The notes beneath the pieces were generated by a model that was given only the letters and a program-made list of their open reading frames with translations, ran no database searches and had not been told where the DNA came from. The translations under genes and the position numbers were made by a program. Source: Brachypterus glaber (taxonomy: Eukaryota; Arthropoda; Insecta; Coleoptera; Kateretidae). Taken from it: a DNA stretch of 64,000 bases. Each line of letters begins with the position of its first letter. Positions within the stretch are counted from its first letter, which is position 1. The stretch lies in contig OY294044.1 in NCBI GenBank assembly GCA_958510825.1, forward strand, positions 78,228,895 through 78,292,894, given 5' to 3'. Shown here one piece after another: positions 53,300 through 64,000 of this stretch.

Positions 53300-54720
53300 T
53301 AGATATGGGGGGGGGGGTTAGAGGGGGTATTTACCCCCCAAGAGTCTTTGTTATATATTTTTTTGTTATTTTAAATAAAAAATTGAAAAATTAACATAAT
53401 GGGTGTTTTTTGCTTGGGTCGCCAAATTTTGTAGAAACGCCCAGGGACAAAGCCTTTTTTTTCGGAGGTCGAGGGGTGTTGTTTTTGTTTTGGTAGGGCG
53501 CCAACTTTTGTAGAAACGCTTTTTTTTTGGAGGGTGTTTTTGTTTTGTTTTGGTAGGGGCGCTAAGGGAACGTTCAAGTATTACGTAACGCTCCTATGGG
53601 GGGTGGGGTCATTTTGAAGTGTTACGCCCATGTTAATGGTATAGGAAAATAGCGTTTCCAAAGGTGGGCGTCAAATTTTGTAGAAACGCTCAGGGACAAA
53701 GATTTTTTTTCGGAGAGTACTTTTTTTGTTTTGGTAGGGGCGTCAAATTTGTTGAAACGCTCAGGGACAAAGCTTTTTTCTGAGGGTGTTTTTTTTTGTT
53801 TTGGTAGGGGCGTCAAATTTTGAATGAAAAATTTTATTTTAGAAAGGAAAAAAAAATACATTTTTAATAGCTGGGCCCCATAGGCTAGAAATCTCACTAG
53901 CCTTGGGCTTCCCAGTCCGACACTGGAGGCTGACTACCCCCCTCCAAGAAAAAATCCCATCTACGCGCCTGTTATCAAATAGGTACTTAATAATTATAAA
54001 CATAATGTTTACTCTAACATTTTTAGGGGCTATTCAAAAATTACGTCCCCACAATTTAGACAACTTTTGACCCCGTGTCAATTTGGCTTCTACCCCCCGA
54101 AAAAATATCGCTACTAATACATTAAACCCCCCCACCCTACTTTTTGTTTTGTAACTTGACCTCTGACCCCATGGTGAATAGCCCCTAAAGAAGTAGTCCT
54201 TTATAAAGAGCTAGTAAAAAATATTATGAAAATAATTCAGCTGATATCCTGGGAGAGGTCCGTAACCAAAAAAAATCTAGGGGGGCTCAGCCCCCAGGGT
54301 TACAAAAAAGAAAAAGTACCTTCATGAAAAAATGCTTTGTCCCTGACGATTTCTACCAAACTTGGCGCCCCTGTAAAAAATACCAGGGGATCAGCGAAAA
54401 AAAATTGTCGCCCCAAAAATTAAAAAAGCGTTGTCCCTAGCGGTTTCTGCCAAACTTGGAGCCCCTGCAAAAAAAATGCTGCCCCAAAAATTACCTTTAC
54501 GAAAAAAAAGTTTACCCCCTGGCGGTATCTACCGAACTTGGCGCCTCCTGCAAAAAAATGGCGCCCCAAAAATTACCTTCAAGGAAAAAGGCTTTGTCCT
54601 TGACAGTTTGGATTTTTGAAAGTTTCTACCAAACTTGGCGCCCCTGCAAAAGAAAATTGGGGCCCCAAAAAATAGCAGGTGGGCTCAAACCAAGGCCGGG
54701 GGGGCTGTCCTGGGATCCCA
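53300..54720. repeat. Inverted pair of short tandem arrays
   Basis: Left array (53400-53830) has about four units with GTAGAAACGCTCAGGGACAA, separated by GTTTTGGTAGGGGCG. Right array (54325-54665) has four units of about 85 bp with the inverse text TTTGTCCCTGACGATTTCTA and CCAAACTTGGCGCCCCTG. Some 500 bp lie between. The design, inverted arrays at both ends, resembles the Mutator-like elements above but the sequences are unrelated. A GGGAACGTTCAAGTATTACG MITE end lies inside at 53568. Confidence 0.65.
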
Positions 54721-54827
54721 TTAAGTTGAATTGTATCTTCCTTTATCCATGTTGTCTTATCTCCAACTTTTCCTAAAAAACAAGAGGTGTTTAAATAATT
54801 GGACAAGTATGACTTTGTTACTAACAA

Positions 54828-57800
54828 CCCAGTCCGCACAAATTCATGGCAGGTACATGGCAGGTACATAACCACTGTTCTATGTGATGTTGCAGCCATG
54901 TTATTTTTATAGTCCATGTACAGTCCTTGGACTTTAACAATTCCGCCTCAAATTATGTATCAAGTACATAACATGTAACATATCAGCTACATACCAGGTA
55001 CATAACATGTTATATAACTTTTGCAATATAGATGAGAGGTATCAGCCATGTCGTTTTTATACTCCTTGATATGTAGCAGAAACATACCAAATACATCATA
55101 AGTTATCCCTTGCCATATGGATGAGAGGTCTTTAATACATTAAAATTATATGGGTGATATGTAACATGGATGTTATAATGTCCGTTTAAATTCCCCCGTA
55201 CCCCCGTTGAACGGGAAATATAAACTTCCAATTTCGAATAGGTAAATGACACAAATATGAAATACATATTTGTGTGCCACTTACCTATTCGAAATCTAAA
55301 GTCGATATCTACAGGGTCCGGTCGAAGTCTTAATTTCGTTTATTTTGCAAAAATAAAAATATATCTTAAACTGACACTCGGTTGTCCTGCTAGGTATACA
55401 CACAAAAAAATTAAAACTACATATTACATATTCTGAATAAAATATATTTTAAAAAAGGTAACTGTTTGTACATTTTTTTTAAAAACGTAAAATAAATAAA
55501 CATATTCTGAAAAAAAAATATATATTTAAAATTAAAAAAAACGTAATAATGCGTTTTTCGAGGGGTAAATCTCATACGAACTCGCGTACACCAAATTTTG
55601 CATTACCCAAGATTTGGCAAGATTTCGCGGGAGTTGGCAAGATTTCGCAGGATTTTGAAATATTTTGCGGGATTTCGCAAGATTTCTCGCAAAGTCTAAA
55701 AAAAAACTAAATAATTTTACATTTTCAAGTATAATATACTTAGTATAAGTAAGGACAGAAATTTTTAATTTTAAACAAAATTATAAAAATATTAATTTAT
55801 TATTCCATCAATCTATTTTCTAATCATCGTACAGAGTGATATTGGTAGACTGACAGTTTCAGGCTGCTGGCCCTCTTCAGTACCAAGAGTCTACCAAGTA
55901 AAGTCTAAAAACGTTTTCTTAATCAGCGTGCAGAGTTGACTCTTGGTACTGAAAAGGGCCAGCAGCCCGAAACTGTCAGTCTACCAATATCACTCTGTAC
56001 GATGATTAGAAAATAGATTGATGGAATAATAAAATACTTATATATATATATATATATATTATACGTTTTTGCGTAAATTACGCAAAAAAAATTCATTCAA
56101 AATCTCAGAATTCAGAATAAAATAAATACAGCGCCACACAAAAAGAAATGGATCTTCGAAGGACTCGACTAGTCAATTCCTATATATTTTGAGCCGCTGA
56201 ATGCGAATCTGAGGTCGAAATTTAAAAGTTTTTAAAAAGACCTCAAAAAACCTAGCAAAAGAGTACAAAAAGGATGTTTTTTTGAGTTTATTTTGAAAAT
56301 GGGACCCAATTTTTTAACTCCGACTCGGATTAAGCGGCAGACAGACTAGACGAGTCTGTCGGAGATCCAACTTTAGTTTGTGTAGCTGTGATATTAATAA
56401 AACATTTTTTACAACTTTTTTCCACCAATATTACCGCGTCCCACTGAAATATGACATAAGTAGTACTTCTGGTGTACCACACCTATAATATGGATGCTTT
56501 TGTTTCGGCAGTTTAAGAGTTACAATATTATGTTAACCTATGCTACTGAGAGTAGCCGGTGAGGGAACGTTCAAGTATTATGTAACGCAAATTGTGCCAA
56601 AATTCATACACTTCATACCCCGGCTCTCGCGTTATTATAGATTATTGAGATTTCATATTTTGCCTACCCCCCTAATAGGGGGTGTGTTAGGGGGGGGTAG
56701 CCAAAATATGAAATCTCTACAGCCTTAAATAACGCGAAAACCGGGGTATGAAGTGTATGAATTTTGGTACAATTTGCGTTACATAATACTTGAACGTTCC
56801 CTGATACACGTGGTACCAATGTAAAAAATACCGAGAGTCGCCGGTGACTCTCATGGTAGCCAACGTGTTAAATTATTTAAGATTTCGGGAATTTCGCAAG
56901 ATTTCCGCGAGGGTGGTACACAAGATTTCGCAGGAGATTTAGCTCGCAAAATACATTTAGAACAAGTTTTAGTTTTCTTCAGCCTTTTACAGTAAGGATC
57001 CCAACTCCTCGAGGATAAATAAATAAAAAAAGTATATCTCTTTTTCATCAAAGTTGTCACATAGAACTTGATAATTCTCAGCAAACAGCTTACCCATAAA
57101 TATAGATTAACATACCACAATGACTTCAAATGTTCTCCATTTATTTTATCTATCCGTTTTTATAGGTAATAGGTACCTTTTTTTTGCAACTAATTGGGAA
57201 ACATTTTTTGTGTTGGGATACATCATCCATCCCATGGGATGGAATCTCACTGACGTCGTCATTTCCAACAAACGACACAACTGCATATTCCATTTTACTA
57301 AAAAAGTTAATCCATTATAATTTGAAATCTTATTTTGAGGTTAATTTTAAAAAAAGTATTACGATTATGTAGATTATAAAACTTGTATAAACTAATAATT
57401 AGTTTTATTACTAACCTATCATAAAACACTCCAAAAAATAGCTTTTGCAACACAAAAATTAACAACAACAAACACTATTCCGTTAATTATGACGCCATAC
57501 TCTACTACTATTGGCCAAATGATGTAGGCTAGATTGCGGGAACTTCAAAATTCTAATTTCTATTTCCAAGAAATCACAATGTGATGTCATCTCTGATTTC
57601 TGTATTTTACAAGATATTACATAATTATAGTTATACCACGAATGCGGATAGGCGTATTCAACGATTATGGGAATTTGTCGATTTCCAAAATAACTTTAAA
57701 AAAGTAAATTTGATTTAACCAATAATAATAATAACTTATTTGTGAGTTTTATCCGAGTCGAACCCAACTGAAGTTTTAAATAAGCAATATTAAAAAAAAT

Positions 57801-58399
57801 CATAAAAAATGAAAAAAAATTGTTTTTTTTTTAAAGATCTTTTTTGAAAAACGAAAAATTATTGAAAAAAATATAAATTAAATTTTTCAAAAAAAGTTTT
57901 CAAAAAAACAAATTTTTTTTCAATATTTTTAATATTTTTTGTTTTTGTAGAATTGATTTTTATAATAAAAGTAATTACGTTAATCGGAATATTTTTTCAG
58001 CTTTTTTCGATTTTTTTTTTAAACTTTATCCCTCCATAAATTTTTTGTTTTTGGTGGGATTACTTTCACCTCGGATTTTTCCTGAAAATTTCAAGTCGAC
58101 CGGATTATTATTATTAACCTGTACATACGGTCAACATATTATGGTAAATTCATAACATTTTATGTATCTGGTATGTTCTCATACCATATATATGATACAT
58201 AACATGCAATATTGCATGTTATGTATCATACATATGTATGTTACATCTTATGTAATATGGCACATGTAACTTAAAAAATCTTTCTGTTATAGGGCATGTT
58301 ATGTAGCATACATATGTATGTTACGTCTCATGTAATATGGCACTTGTTACCTAAACAATCTTTCTTTGTGATGTTGCATCCATGTATGTGCGGACTGGG
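54828..58399. mobile_element. 3.6-kb non-autonomous TIR element, copy B
   Basis: It has CCCAGTCCGCACA and TGTGCGGACTGGG ends with AA on each side. It is collinear with copy A in the same orientation; length differs mainly by the 75-bp LINE insertion plus TSD and the TA microsatellite. Scattered single-base changes are few. It carries the same nested hairpins (55797-56030, 56563-56802). Confidence 0.85.
56563..56802. mobile_element. MITE with GGGAACGTTCAAGTATTA-type ends nested in copy B
   Basis: Same position and sequence as 30963-31201 in copy A, so it was already present in the common source element. Confidence 0.8.
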
Positions 58400-58516
58400 A
58401 AATAGTTATTATTTCAGGGTGAGAATAATTTTTTTTAAAGAAATTATGCGCATATCTAGGGGGGCTTAGCGGGGCCTAAAATAATAAAATATACTGCTGT
58501 TGACAAAAAAAAAACA
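58400..58516. other. Spacer
   Basis: Contains TCTAGGGGGGCTTAGCGGGG, similar to 54275-54300, an unassigned repeat. Confidence 0.3.
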
Positions 58517-58620
58517 GGGATGATATAAGGAGGTCTGTGTGGTTAACAAAGGTCCCTAGAGACCAGGTGTTGGGGGCTATGAACCCCGTACTGAACAAAC
58601 AAAACTAAAAACTAAATAAA
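58517..58620 (+). mobile_element. LINE 3'-end fragment
   Basis: AGGAGGTCTGTGTGGTTAAC, then GACCAGGTGTTGGGGGCTAT, GAACCCCG and an AACAAACAAAACTAAAAACT tail. It is the same 3' end as at 27540-27640 and 29406-29468. Confidence 0.6.
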
Positions 58621-60480
58621 AGTGGGGCATTTTGGTATTGTATGTCAATTCTCTTATACACTTGCTAGAGGCTGGCGGGAGAAATATTTTTTATGTCAAT
58701 GTTCATGTTGAAACCAAATAGGGCCTGTTTGGCATATATAGTAATGATTTTATTTAAAAATACTCGTACTAACAAAAAACAAATACTAAATTGTGACCTT
58801 CCAATAAAGAACAAATTTCATGACATAAATTAAAATTGTCAAGGGCATTCTAGTAGTAAATAATAAAACAATATTAAGCGATATTTATTAATGTATTTAA
58901 ACAAATTCAGGTGTACTTACTTCTAATAGAAAAATCTATGAGCCTTGTTTCTTCTAACTTTTTGGTCTTATCAGCTATCAATCCAATCAAACATTCGTTT
59001 ATTCATTCCATAGTACTGTAATTAGTTAAACATAATTGTTATTTTGCTTTATATTTATAATTATTGCTAGCTTTTTTATTTTACTTACTTTTATTCACAT
59101 GTTAAAGAATAGGCGCCAAAAGCAACAGTATTTATAGGTTATGTCAAACCACAGAAAAATAGTGACAGCAGCGCTTAAGTGCAGCTCTTTATGCCGCGTT
59201 TTGATAAACTGCGCATGCGCCGACCGTTTATCGATATATTATTAAAAAACATTTTTTACAAAAAAAACACCAAATAGACGCTAAAATTAACGTTAACGTA
59301 AACCAAGGTCCCCTCATTAGAAAAAAGAACACCAAAGAACAAAAAACCAAAACAAGCTCCGGCACGGAGAGCTGAAATTAGGCGCAATGTATAGTGACGG
59401 TCCAAGGTTGGCGAGTAGAAGAGGTTAGCTCAACATACGTAAACATTATTTTTTAACAGAAAAAACATTATATTATAATAAACTACATGTTTAAAGACGA
59501 TAAAAATGTAATAAATAATAACAATAAAAATAAAAACATATAAATAGTTAAATTCAACGAGGTGATTGAGGGGTGCGAGCCAACCTTGTTTTTTTATATC
59601 TCGAACATCACGAATTAAACACCCAGCGCCATCTAAGAATGGTATGCGAAACTATTAATTCCTTGTTGCTAGGTCTGTAATACCAGATGATACCCCCTGA
59701 TTCCACTTAACGTTATCTAACTTCAGCTGCATTCCAGCGCCACCATACAGCTAGGGGTAAACTAATATAAACAGTACGCGCCATTTAAAATATGGCACAT
59801 CACTAATTTTTACAGCCTTTACGGAAACACCTGCGTTAAATAGAGTTTATATGGCCATTAACCGTTTTTTTGTACCCATTTGTTAGTTTTTAGGTTCTTT
59901 AAGGAATAGATAATTATCTAATATTTTCGGCGGGGATAGTTTTTCCTATTGTAAAAATCAGGGTGAAATAAGCGATCGCTTAATTTGGTGGTGCGACAAT
60001 GTCGTCATATATAAAAACAGCAAACAAACCGCGGCCAACCGACGGCCGCAAGCCGACATACGATGAAGCATCGGAAATTATTTTTGAACGGCCCACGAGC
60101 TATAGAAGAATGACGATAACAACTTCAGTAGTTGGCCCCTGCGCGATATCTAGTCAATTTTCTACCGATGAAAGGTGTTTATACCACACAGTGTCATGAG
60201 TAGATTTGTTACGATTCTCATTTAAATGACAAGCTGAATTCTGACAAAAGGTTTTTGTTTGTAAAAATGTAATGTAATCGGGTGTTATTATTAACGGTAC
60301 TTGTAATAAAAGGTGATGTGAGGACTAAAAGTTTTCAAGTGAGTTAAAAAAGCTAATATCTTAAAAATTTAGTTTTTTTTATACCCAAAAGTAGAATCAT
60401 GGACAAATAAATGTATCGTTGTTTTAACCAAATATTTTTTAGTGAGATGGTGAGAATATATCAGAATAATATATAATATA
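58621..60480. other. Intergenic, no gene I can establish
   Basis: A 95-bp exon-like interval at 58921-59015 (minus) is discussed in the findings. At 59990-60140 the text CGGCCAACCGACGGCCGC followed by GAGCTATAGAAGAATG resembles the repeat at 63095-63430; the small frame 59999-60199 is therefore probably repeat sequence. The rest is AT-rich and unrecognised. Confidence 0.35.
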
Positions 60481-60486
60481 ACCACC

Positions 60487-60617
60487 CTATTGAAAATGAC
60501 GGGTCTGCGCGGGTATAAATATTGCATAGACCAGACTTGAGCGGGTGAATTTTATGCGCTCAAGTCCGGTTTATGCACCATTTATACCCGCCCAGACCTG
60601 TCATTTTCAGCAGGGCA
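60487..60617. mobile_element. 131-bp hairpin MITE
   Basis: TTGAAAATGACGGGTCTGCG pairs with CAGACCTGTCATTTTCAG, then GGGTATAAAT with ATTTATACCC, and GAGCG/CGCTC near the centre. Confidence 0.75.
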
Positions 60618-60639
60618 GTAACCCTTTGTTTTTTTACGT

Positions 60640-61330
60640 TTTTTGAATGAATTTATAAAAAAATTCATATACCTTTTTTATACGAGTCTAGTTGAAATTT
60701 CATATATGTATACGAAATTTCAACTAGATTCGTATAAAAAACGTAAACGTATTTAGTACGGAATTGAAACACATTTGTGCGATATTTCGTATACATTTTC
60801 TAAATGAATTTATACGAAATTTCATATACGTTTTTTATACGAATATAGTTAAAATTTCATATATGTAAACGAAATTTCAACTAGATTCGTATAAAAAACG
60901 TATACGTTTTCTGAATGAATTTATAAGAAATTTCATATGCGATTTGTATATGGATCAGTGGTGTTAAACACACAAACATTTTTGCTTGTATCTTGAAAAC
61001 GCGAAGAGATATAAAAAAAATAACGAAAAAATCGACCGCCTTAGACATCCCCACATAAATAAATTTTCAACAACTTGAGGACACCGGAAGTGAGGAAACC
61101 GAAAGCCTCCAAATATCTTAATCCATACCAATCCGATAATGTGTATCGAATTAGCGACTTTATTCATTTAAAATTTTTTGGTAGTGATAGGAAATAACAT
61201 GTGGCGCCACCTATAGCATAGGAATTTTCGCATAAAAACTGTAATTAAGTCATTATGAATCTGCTTTAACTTATATAAAAATTCGTATAAAAACATATAG
61301 AAATCATATATGAAATTTCGTAAAAAAAAA
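60640..61330. repeat. Dispersed repeat with two internal palindromic units
   Basis: Two palindromes (60680-60740, 60838-60900) of the form ATACGAATCTAGTTGAAATT followed by its inverse lie about 158 bp apart. From 60900 on the sequence is homologous to 48470-48540 plus 49926-50360 without the mariner-like insertion. Confidence 0.75.
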
Positions 61331-61514
61331 ACGTATAAAAGACTGCTCAGCACCCCCTGGCATGATTTTGAGCACCGCCTGGCGAAATAAGCTCTAAGCA
61401 CCCCCACAAGGGGTGCTCAAGTCCAGTTGGTAAAACTGCGTGGTAGATTTCGTAAAAAATGGGAAATATTTGCTCTCTACTCCGCAAAAAAATCCAAACC
61501 ACTGAAAATATAAA
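61331..61514. other. Spacer before the minisatellite
   Basis: Contains GAGCACCCCC/GGGGGTGCTC-type inverted text (61350-61425); otherwise unassigned. Confidence 0.35.
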
Positions 61515-62625
61515 AAAAATTATTATCAGATTCACTTTCAGCAACCTTAAAACCCCAGTATATCAATTTTCAAGAAAACTACCCCCGCCCCTCAAGGGGT
61601 GGAGTTAGATTTTTTATTATCAGATTCACTTTCATCATCCTCAAAAACCCCAATATACCAATTTTTACGAATACTACCCCCCGACCCTCAGGGGGTTGAG
61701 TTAGAATTTTTTTTATTATTATATTTACTTTCACCAACCTCAAAAACTCCAATATAGCAATTTTCACGAAAACTACCCCCTGCAACTCAGGGGGTGGAGA
61801 TAGATTTTTTTATAATCAGATTCACTTTCAGCAACCTCAAAAACCACAATATACCAATTTTCACGAAAACTACCCCCCGACCCTCAGGGGGTGTAATTAA
61901 AAAAAATTATTATCAGATTCATATTCGTCCAAAAACCCCTATAACCTATTTTGGCGAAAATATTTACCCCCTCCCCCTGTGGGGGTAGAGTTAGAAAAAA
62001 ATTATTATTAGATTCAATTTCAGCAGCAAAAATGACCAAATTTCGCGTTACGTAATACTTGAACGTTCCATCAGAGGGTGAAATTATGTTATAAGATTCA
62101 GTTTCAGCAACCTGAAAAAGCCCAATATACCGATTTTCGAGAAAACTACACCCGCCCCTCAGGAGGTGGATTAAGATTTTTTTTATTATCAGATTCACTT
62201 TCAGCAACCTCAAAAATCCCATTATACCAGTTTTCAAAAAAAATACCCCCACCCCTCAGGGGGTGAAATTATAAAAAAATATTTGTATTTGTTTTACAAA
62301 ACACTTTTGCGCATGCGTATATATTATAAAACACATCTAGATTCAGATACCATAAAAACCTCTATATACTAATACTAATTTTCACTAAAATACTGTAAAT
62401 ATTTAAAAATAATCACCTCTCCCCCCGGGGGTGGAGTTTTATTATCAGATTCAGTTTCGTCGACCCCAAAAACCTTTATATACCAATTTTGAAGAAACAT
62501 TTAAAAATAATTACCCCCTCGGGGGTGGAGTTAGAATTTTTTTATTATCAGATTCAATTTCAGCAACCTCAAAAACCCCTATATAGCAATTTACAATTTT
62601 TTTGTAAAAAAAAATGTATTGTTGC
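61515..62625. repeat. Minisatellite, about 11 units of 94-101 bp
   Basis: Units share TATCAGATTCACTTTCAGC, AACCTCAAAAACCCC, CAATTTTCACGAAAACTACC and a GC-rich mini-hairpin CCCCCGACCCTCAGGGGGTG. Unit starts are near 61524, 61618, 61719, 61814, 61911, 62005, 62091, 62187, 62346, 62441 and 62546. A MITE end (GCGTTACGTAATACTTGAAC) interrupts at 62044-62069, and one unit near 62280-62340 is disrupted. The many small frames across the array arise from the repeat. Confidence 0.85.
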
Positions 62626-62964
62626 CCATTTGCCGCACACCAATGTTCACCAAAAACAATCCCGAGCGAGAACTTTTGGTAACATATCTGTATGCCAAAT
62701 TTCAAGTCTCTAGCTTAAAGTGTTCTCAAGTTATCGTGCTTACAAGATTTCCCGGACAGAACGATCGACAAATTTGTTTTGCTCGAAATTGATTTATATC
62801 GACATAAAACGCAAAAATGCGCAAAAAAAACTTTCAAGAAGGCTTTCCGAAATTTTGAAAATTTTCAAAATGGGAAAGCAAAAATTAATTTTTAATAAAA
62901 TTTTAAATATTTAAAAAAAAATCCAACGCTTATTCTTTCCTAATTACATTATTGGTATTTATAA
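62626..62964. other. Spacer
   Basis: The text GTATGCCAAATTTCAAGTCTC at 62691-62711 resembles phrases common in insect transposon flanks. No coding sequence. Confidence 0.3.
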
Positions 62965-63008
62965 ATTCGCTTGCTGCGCCTAACTATAGTTAGGCGCAGC
63001 AAGCGAAT
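62965..63008. repeat. Perfect 44-bp palindrome without spacer
   Basis: The 22-base half ATTCGCTTGCTGCGCCTAAC plus TA is followed directly by its exact reverse complement. No mismatch. Confidence 0.95.
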
Positions 63009-63094
63009 GTTTTTGTAACTTCCGCTTCAAGCTCAAATTTCAACACTTGTTTAAACCTCATAATTTGAAAAATAATTAATTCCCAGCAAACAAT

Positions 63095-63430
63095 TGTCGC
63101 GTGGCCAGGTTACGGCCTAAATCGGCATGGGATGAAGACGCTTACGCGCCGATCTGTCAGTTGACGCATATTTTGAGCCGCCGAGCTATACCAGAATGTG
63201 GTCGGCAGTCGGCCAACGACTATTTGCCAACCATTTTTCAGACCTTAAGGTAAAATTTTACCGATCTTCTTTCGGCAGTTCTGATCGGCAATACTGCCGT
63301 GCTAAGCTGAAAAGTCCTATCTACATAGGTTTAACATATACAGATAGGACCTTTCAGCTTAGCGAGGCAGAATAGATCGTTTATTATGTGGCCGCTTAAT
63401 GCATTAGGCCGTGGCCTTTAGTCGACAAAC
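63095..63430. mobile_element. GGCC-rich repeat or MITE with internal hairpin
   Basis: GC-rich text (GGCCAGGTTACGGCC, GTCGGCAGTCGGCCAACG) and a hairpin at 63299-63368 where GCTAAGCTGAAAAGTCCTAT pairs with ATAGGACCTTTCAGCTTAGC. Related blocks occur at 4080-4340, 13260-13490 and 60000-60100. Confidence 0.5.
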
Positions 63431-63713
63431 GATATATCGTTTTTTCAAAATATATTTTAACGCTTAAAAAAAAATCACCAGCCAAAAATTTTGATGACAA
63501 AAAGAAGGTCCTTCTAGGTGATGATCACCTGGTGGACTTTGTTAGCGCCCATATACTGATTTACTACTACTACTGTGCAAGTTAAAAAATATTAATTTGA
63601 AAAAACTGTGGAACTTTTTTGTTATTGGAACATAATTTAATTTAAAATGTTTCAGGTAAAACTATTTTTTTTTTAAACTACATACAACTTTATTAAAAAA
63701 GTAATGTATGTTA
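63431..63713 (-). other. 3' flank of the right-edge gene
   Basis: AT-rich. ACTACTACTACTGTG near 63562 repeats text seen at 207-223 at the other end of the window. Minus-strand AATAAA is present near 63690 (TTTATT on the plus strand). Confidence 0.35.
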
Positions 63714-63824
63714 TTATTGTTTGGATTTTTCATTTGCGGAATGTCCATATTGTTGCCAAAGTTCTATAGATTTTGTAGCAATATTATCATCTGTTATTTC
63801 TGCTGTAGTATAACGTGGAGGTAT
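63714..63824 (-). CDS. Right-edge gene, terminal exon
   Basis: 111 bp, 36 codons and TAA at 63714-63716, with a second TAA right after. The acceptor is AACTTTTTTAG. Confidence 0.55.
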   Translation of the reverse strand: MPPRYTTAEITDDNIATKSIELWQQYGHSANEKSKQ

Positions 63825-64000
63825 CTAAAAAAGTTTAATTAAATATTTTTATGTATGATTTTTTTATATATTTTATATTTTCACTTACTTCTCTGAAAAT
63901 TAATAACATATTGTTAATATCAGAAGTTCTTAAAATTTTGTTTCGGTTGTGCATCAACAATGCCACAACAACAAAAGCCAAAATTTGATAACAGCCGCAG
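63714..64000 (-). CDS. Right-edge gene, last two coding exons (possible TBC-domain RabGAP C-terminus)
   Basis: Minus-strand exons 63889-64000 (runs off the edge) and 63714-63824 join in phase 0 at GAA|GTAAGT and TTTTTTAG. The visible 73 residues begin with a hydrophobic helix QILAFVVVALLMHNRNKILR, then TSDINNMLLIFRE, then IPPRYTTAEITDDNIATKS and IELWQQYG, ending at a double stop (TAA TAA). The pattern of a hydrophobic helix, a basic RNKIL and an amphipathic xxINNMLLxF helix is like the C-terminal end of TBC domains, the Rab GTPase-activating fold. This is only a resemblance; the catalytic motifs would lie off the window. Splicing and stop are directly visible. Confidence 0.5.
63889..64000 (-). 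CDS. Right-edge gene, penultimate exon (partial)
   Basis: 112 bp visible, ending in phase 0 at a consensus GTAAGTG donor. It begins outside the window. Confidence 0.55.

Noticed and set aside
59999..60199. Plus-strand frame of 66 codons with an ATG start
   Set aside because: Its text shares blocks (CGGCCAACCGACGGCC, GAGCTATA.AAGAATG) with a GGCC-rich dispersed repeat at 63095-63430, so a repeat origin is more likely than a gene.
61515..62625. CRISPR-like array, because of regular repeats
   Set aside because: Units are contiguous diverged copies, not identical repeats separated by unique spacers, and the window is a eukaryotic genome.
61579..62713. Many short frames on both strands
   Set aside because: All arise from the ~95-bp minisatellite.

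Overview
This is animal nuclear DNA, most likely from an insect. It is very AT-rich, the genes are split by introns with GT...AG borders, and transposable-element debris fills the introns and spacers. There are no bacterial-type operons, ribosome binding sites or CRISPR arrays. I rebuilt the genes by matching protein motifs, splice signals and codon phase across introns. All four host genes found lie on the minus strand, so each runs from high to low coordinates.

Host genes, left to right: (1) 1395-2804, the first two coding exons (signal peptide, then the start of an immunoglobulin-like domain) of a secreted or cell-surface protein whose remainder lies off the left edge. (2) 19930-35024, a five-exon PUS10 tRNA pseudouridine synthase of about 486 residues, complete from start to stop, with a 9.1-kb first intron packed with transposons. 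(3) 44005-52709, a five-exon GDP-fucose transporter (SLC35C1/Gfr type) of 331 residues, complete from start to stop, with every exon joining in phase. (4) 63714-64000, the last two coding exons of a gene entering from the right edge, perhaps a TBC-domain protein. PUS10 modifies tRNA; the fucose transporter feeds GDP-fucose into the secretory pathway. I see no functional link between the neighbours.

Mobile DNA: a Ty3/gypsy-type LTR retrotransposon (35966-42566) with 2.1-kb LTRs, PBS, PPT and TSD has lost gag, protease and most of RT, but keeps a long RNase H-integrase ORF plus a short inverted scrap of RT. A solo LTR of the same family is at 14776-16888. Two nearly identical 3.6-kb terminal-inverted-repeat elements lie at 29118-32799 and 54828-58399. 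Two Mutator-like remnants carry broken FLYWCH zinc-finger sequence (about 26619-27412 and 45971-46600). A Harbinger remnant at 7845-8973 keeps traces of both its transposase and Myb-like genes and is itself hit by two 135-bp MITEs. There are also 5'-truncated LINE pieces, a tRNA-derived SINE head, many fold-back MITEs, a 585-bp tandem array (9998-11960), a ~95-bp minisatellite (61515-62625) and several near-perfect palindromes.

Most notable: a 117-bp tandem duplication inside the fucose-transporter gene copies the last-exon splice acceptor, and use of the upstream copy would truncate the protein. The inversion-deletion structure of the retroelement and the paired large non-autonomous elements with a datable LINE insertion also deserve a second look. 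I did not find a clearly new multi-gene system.
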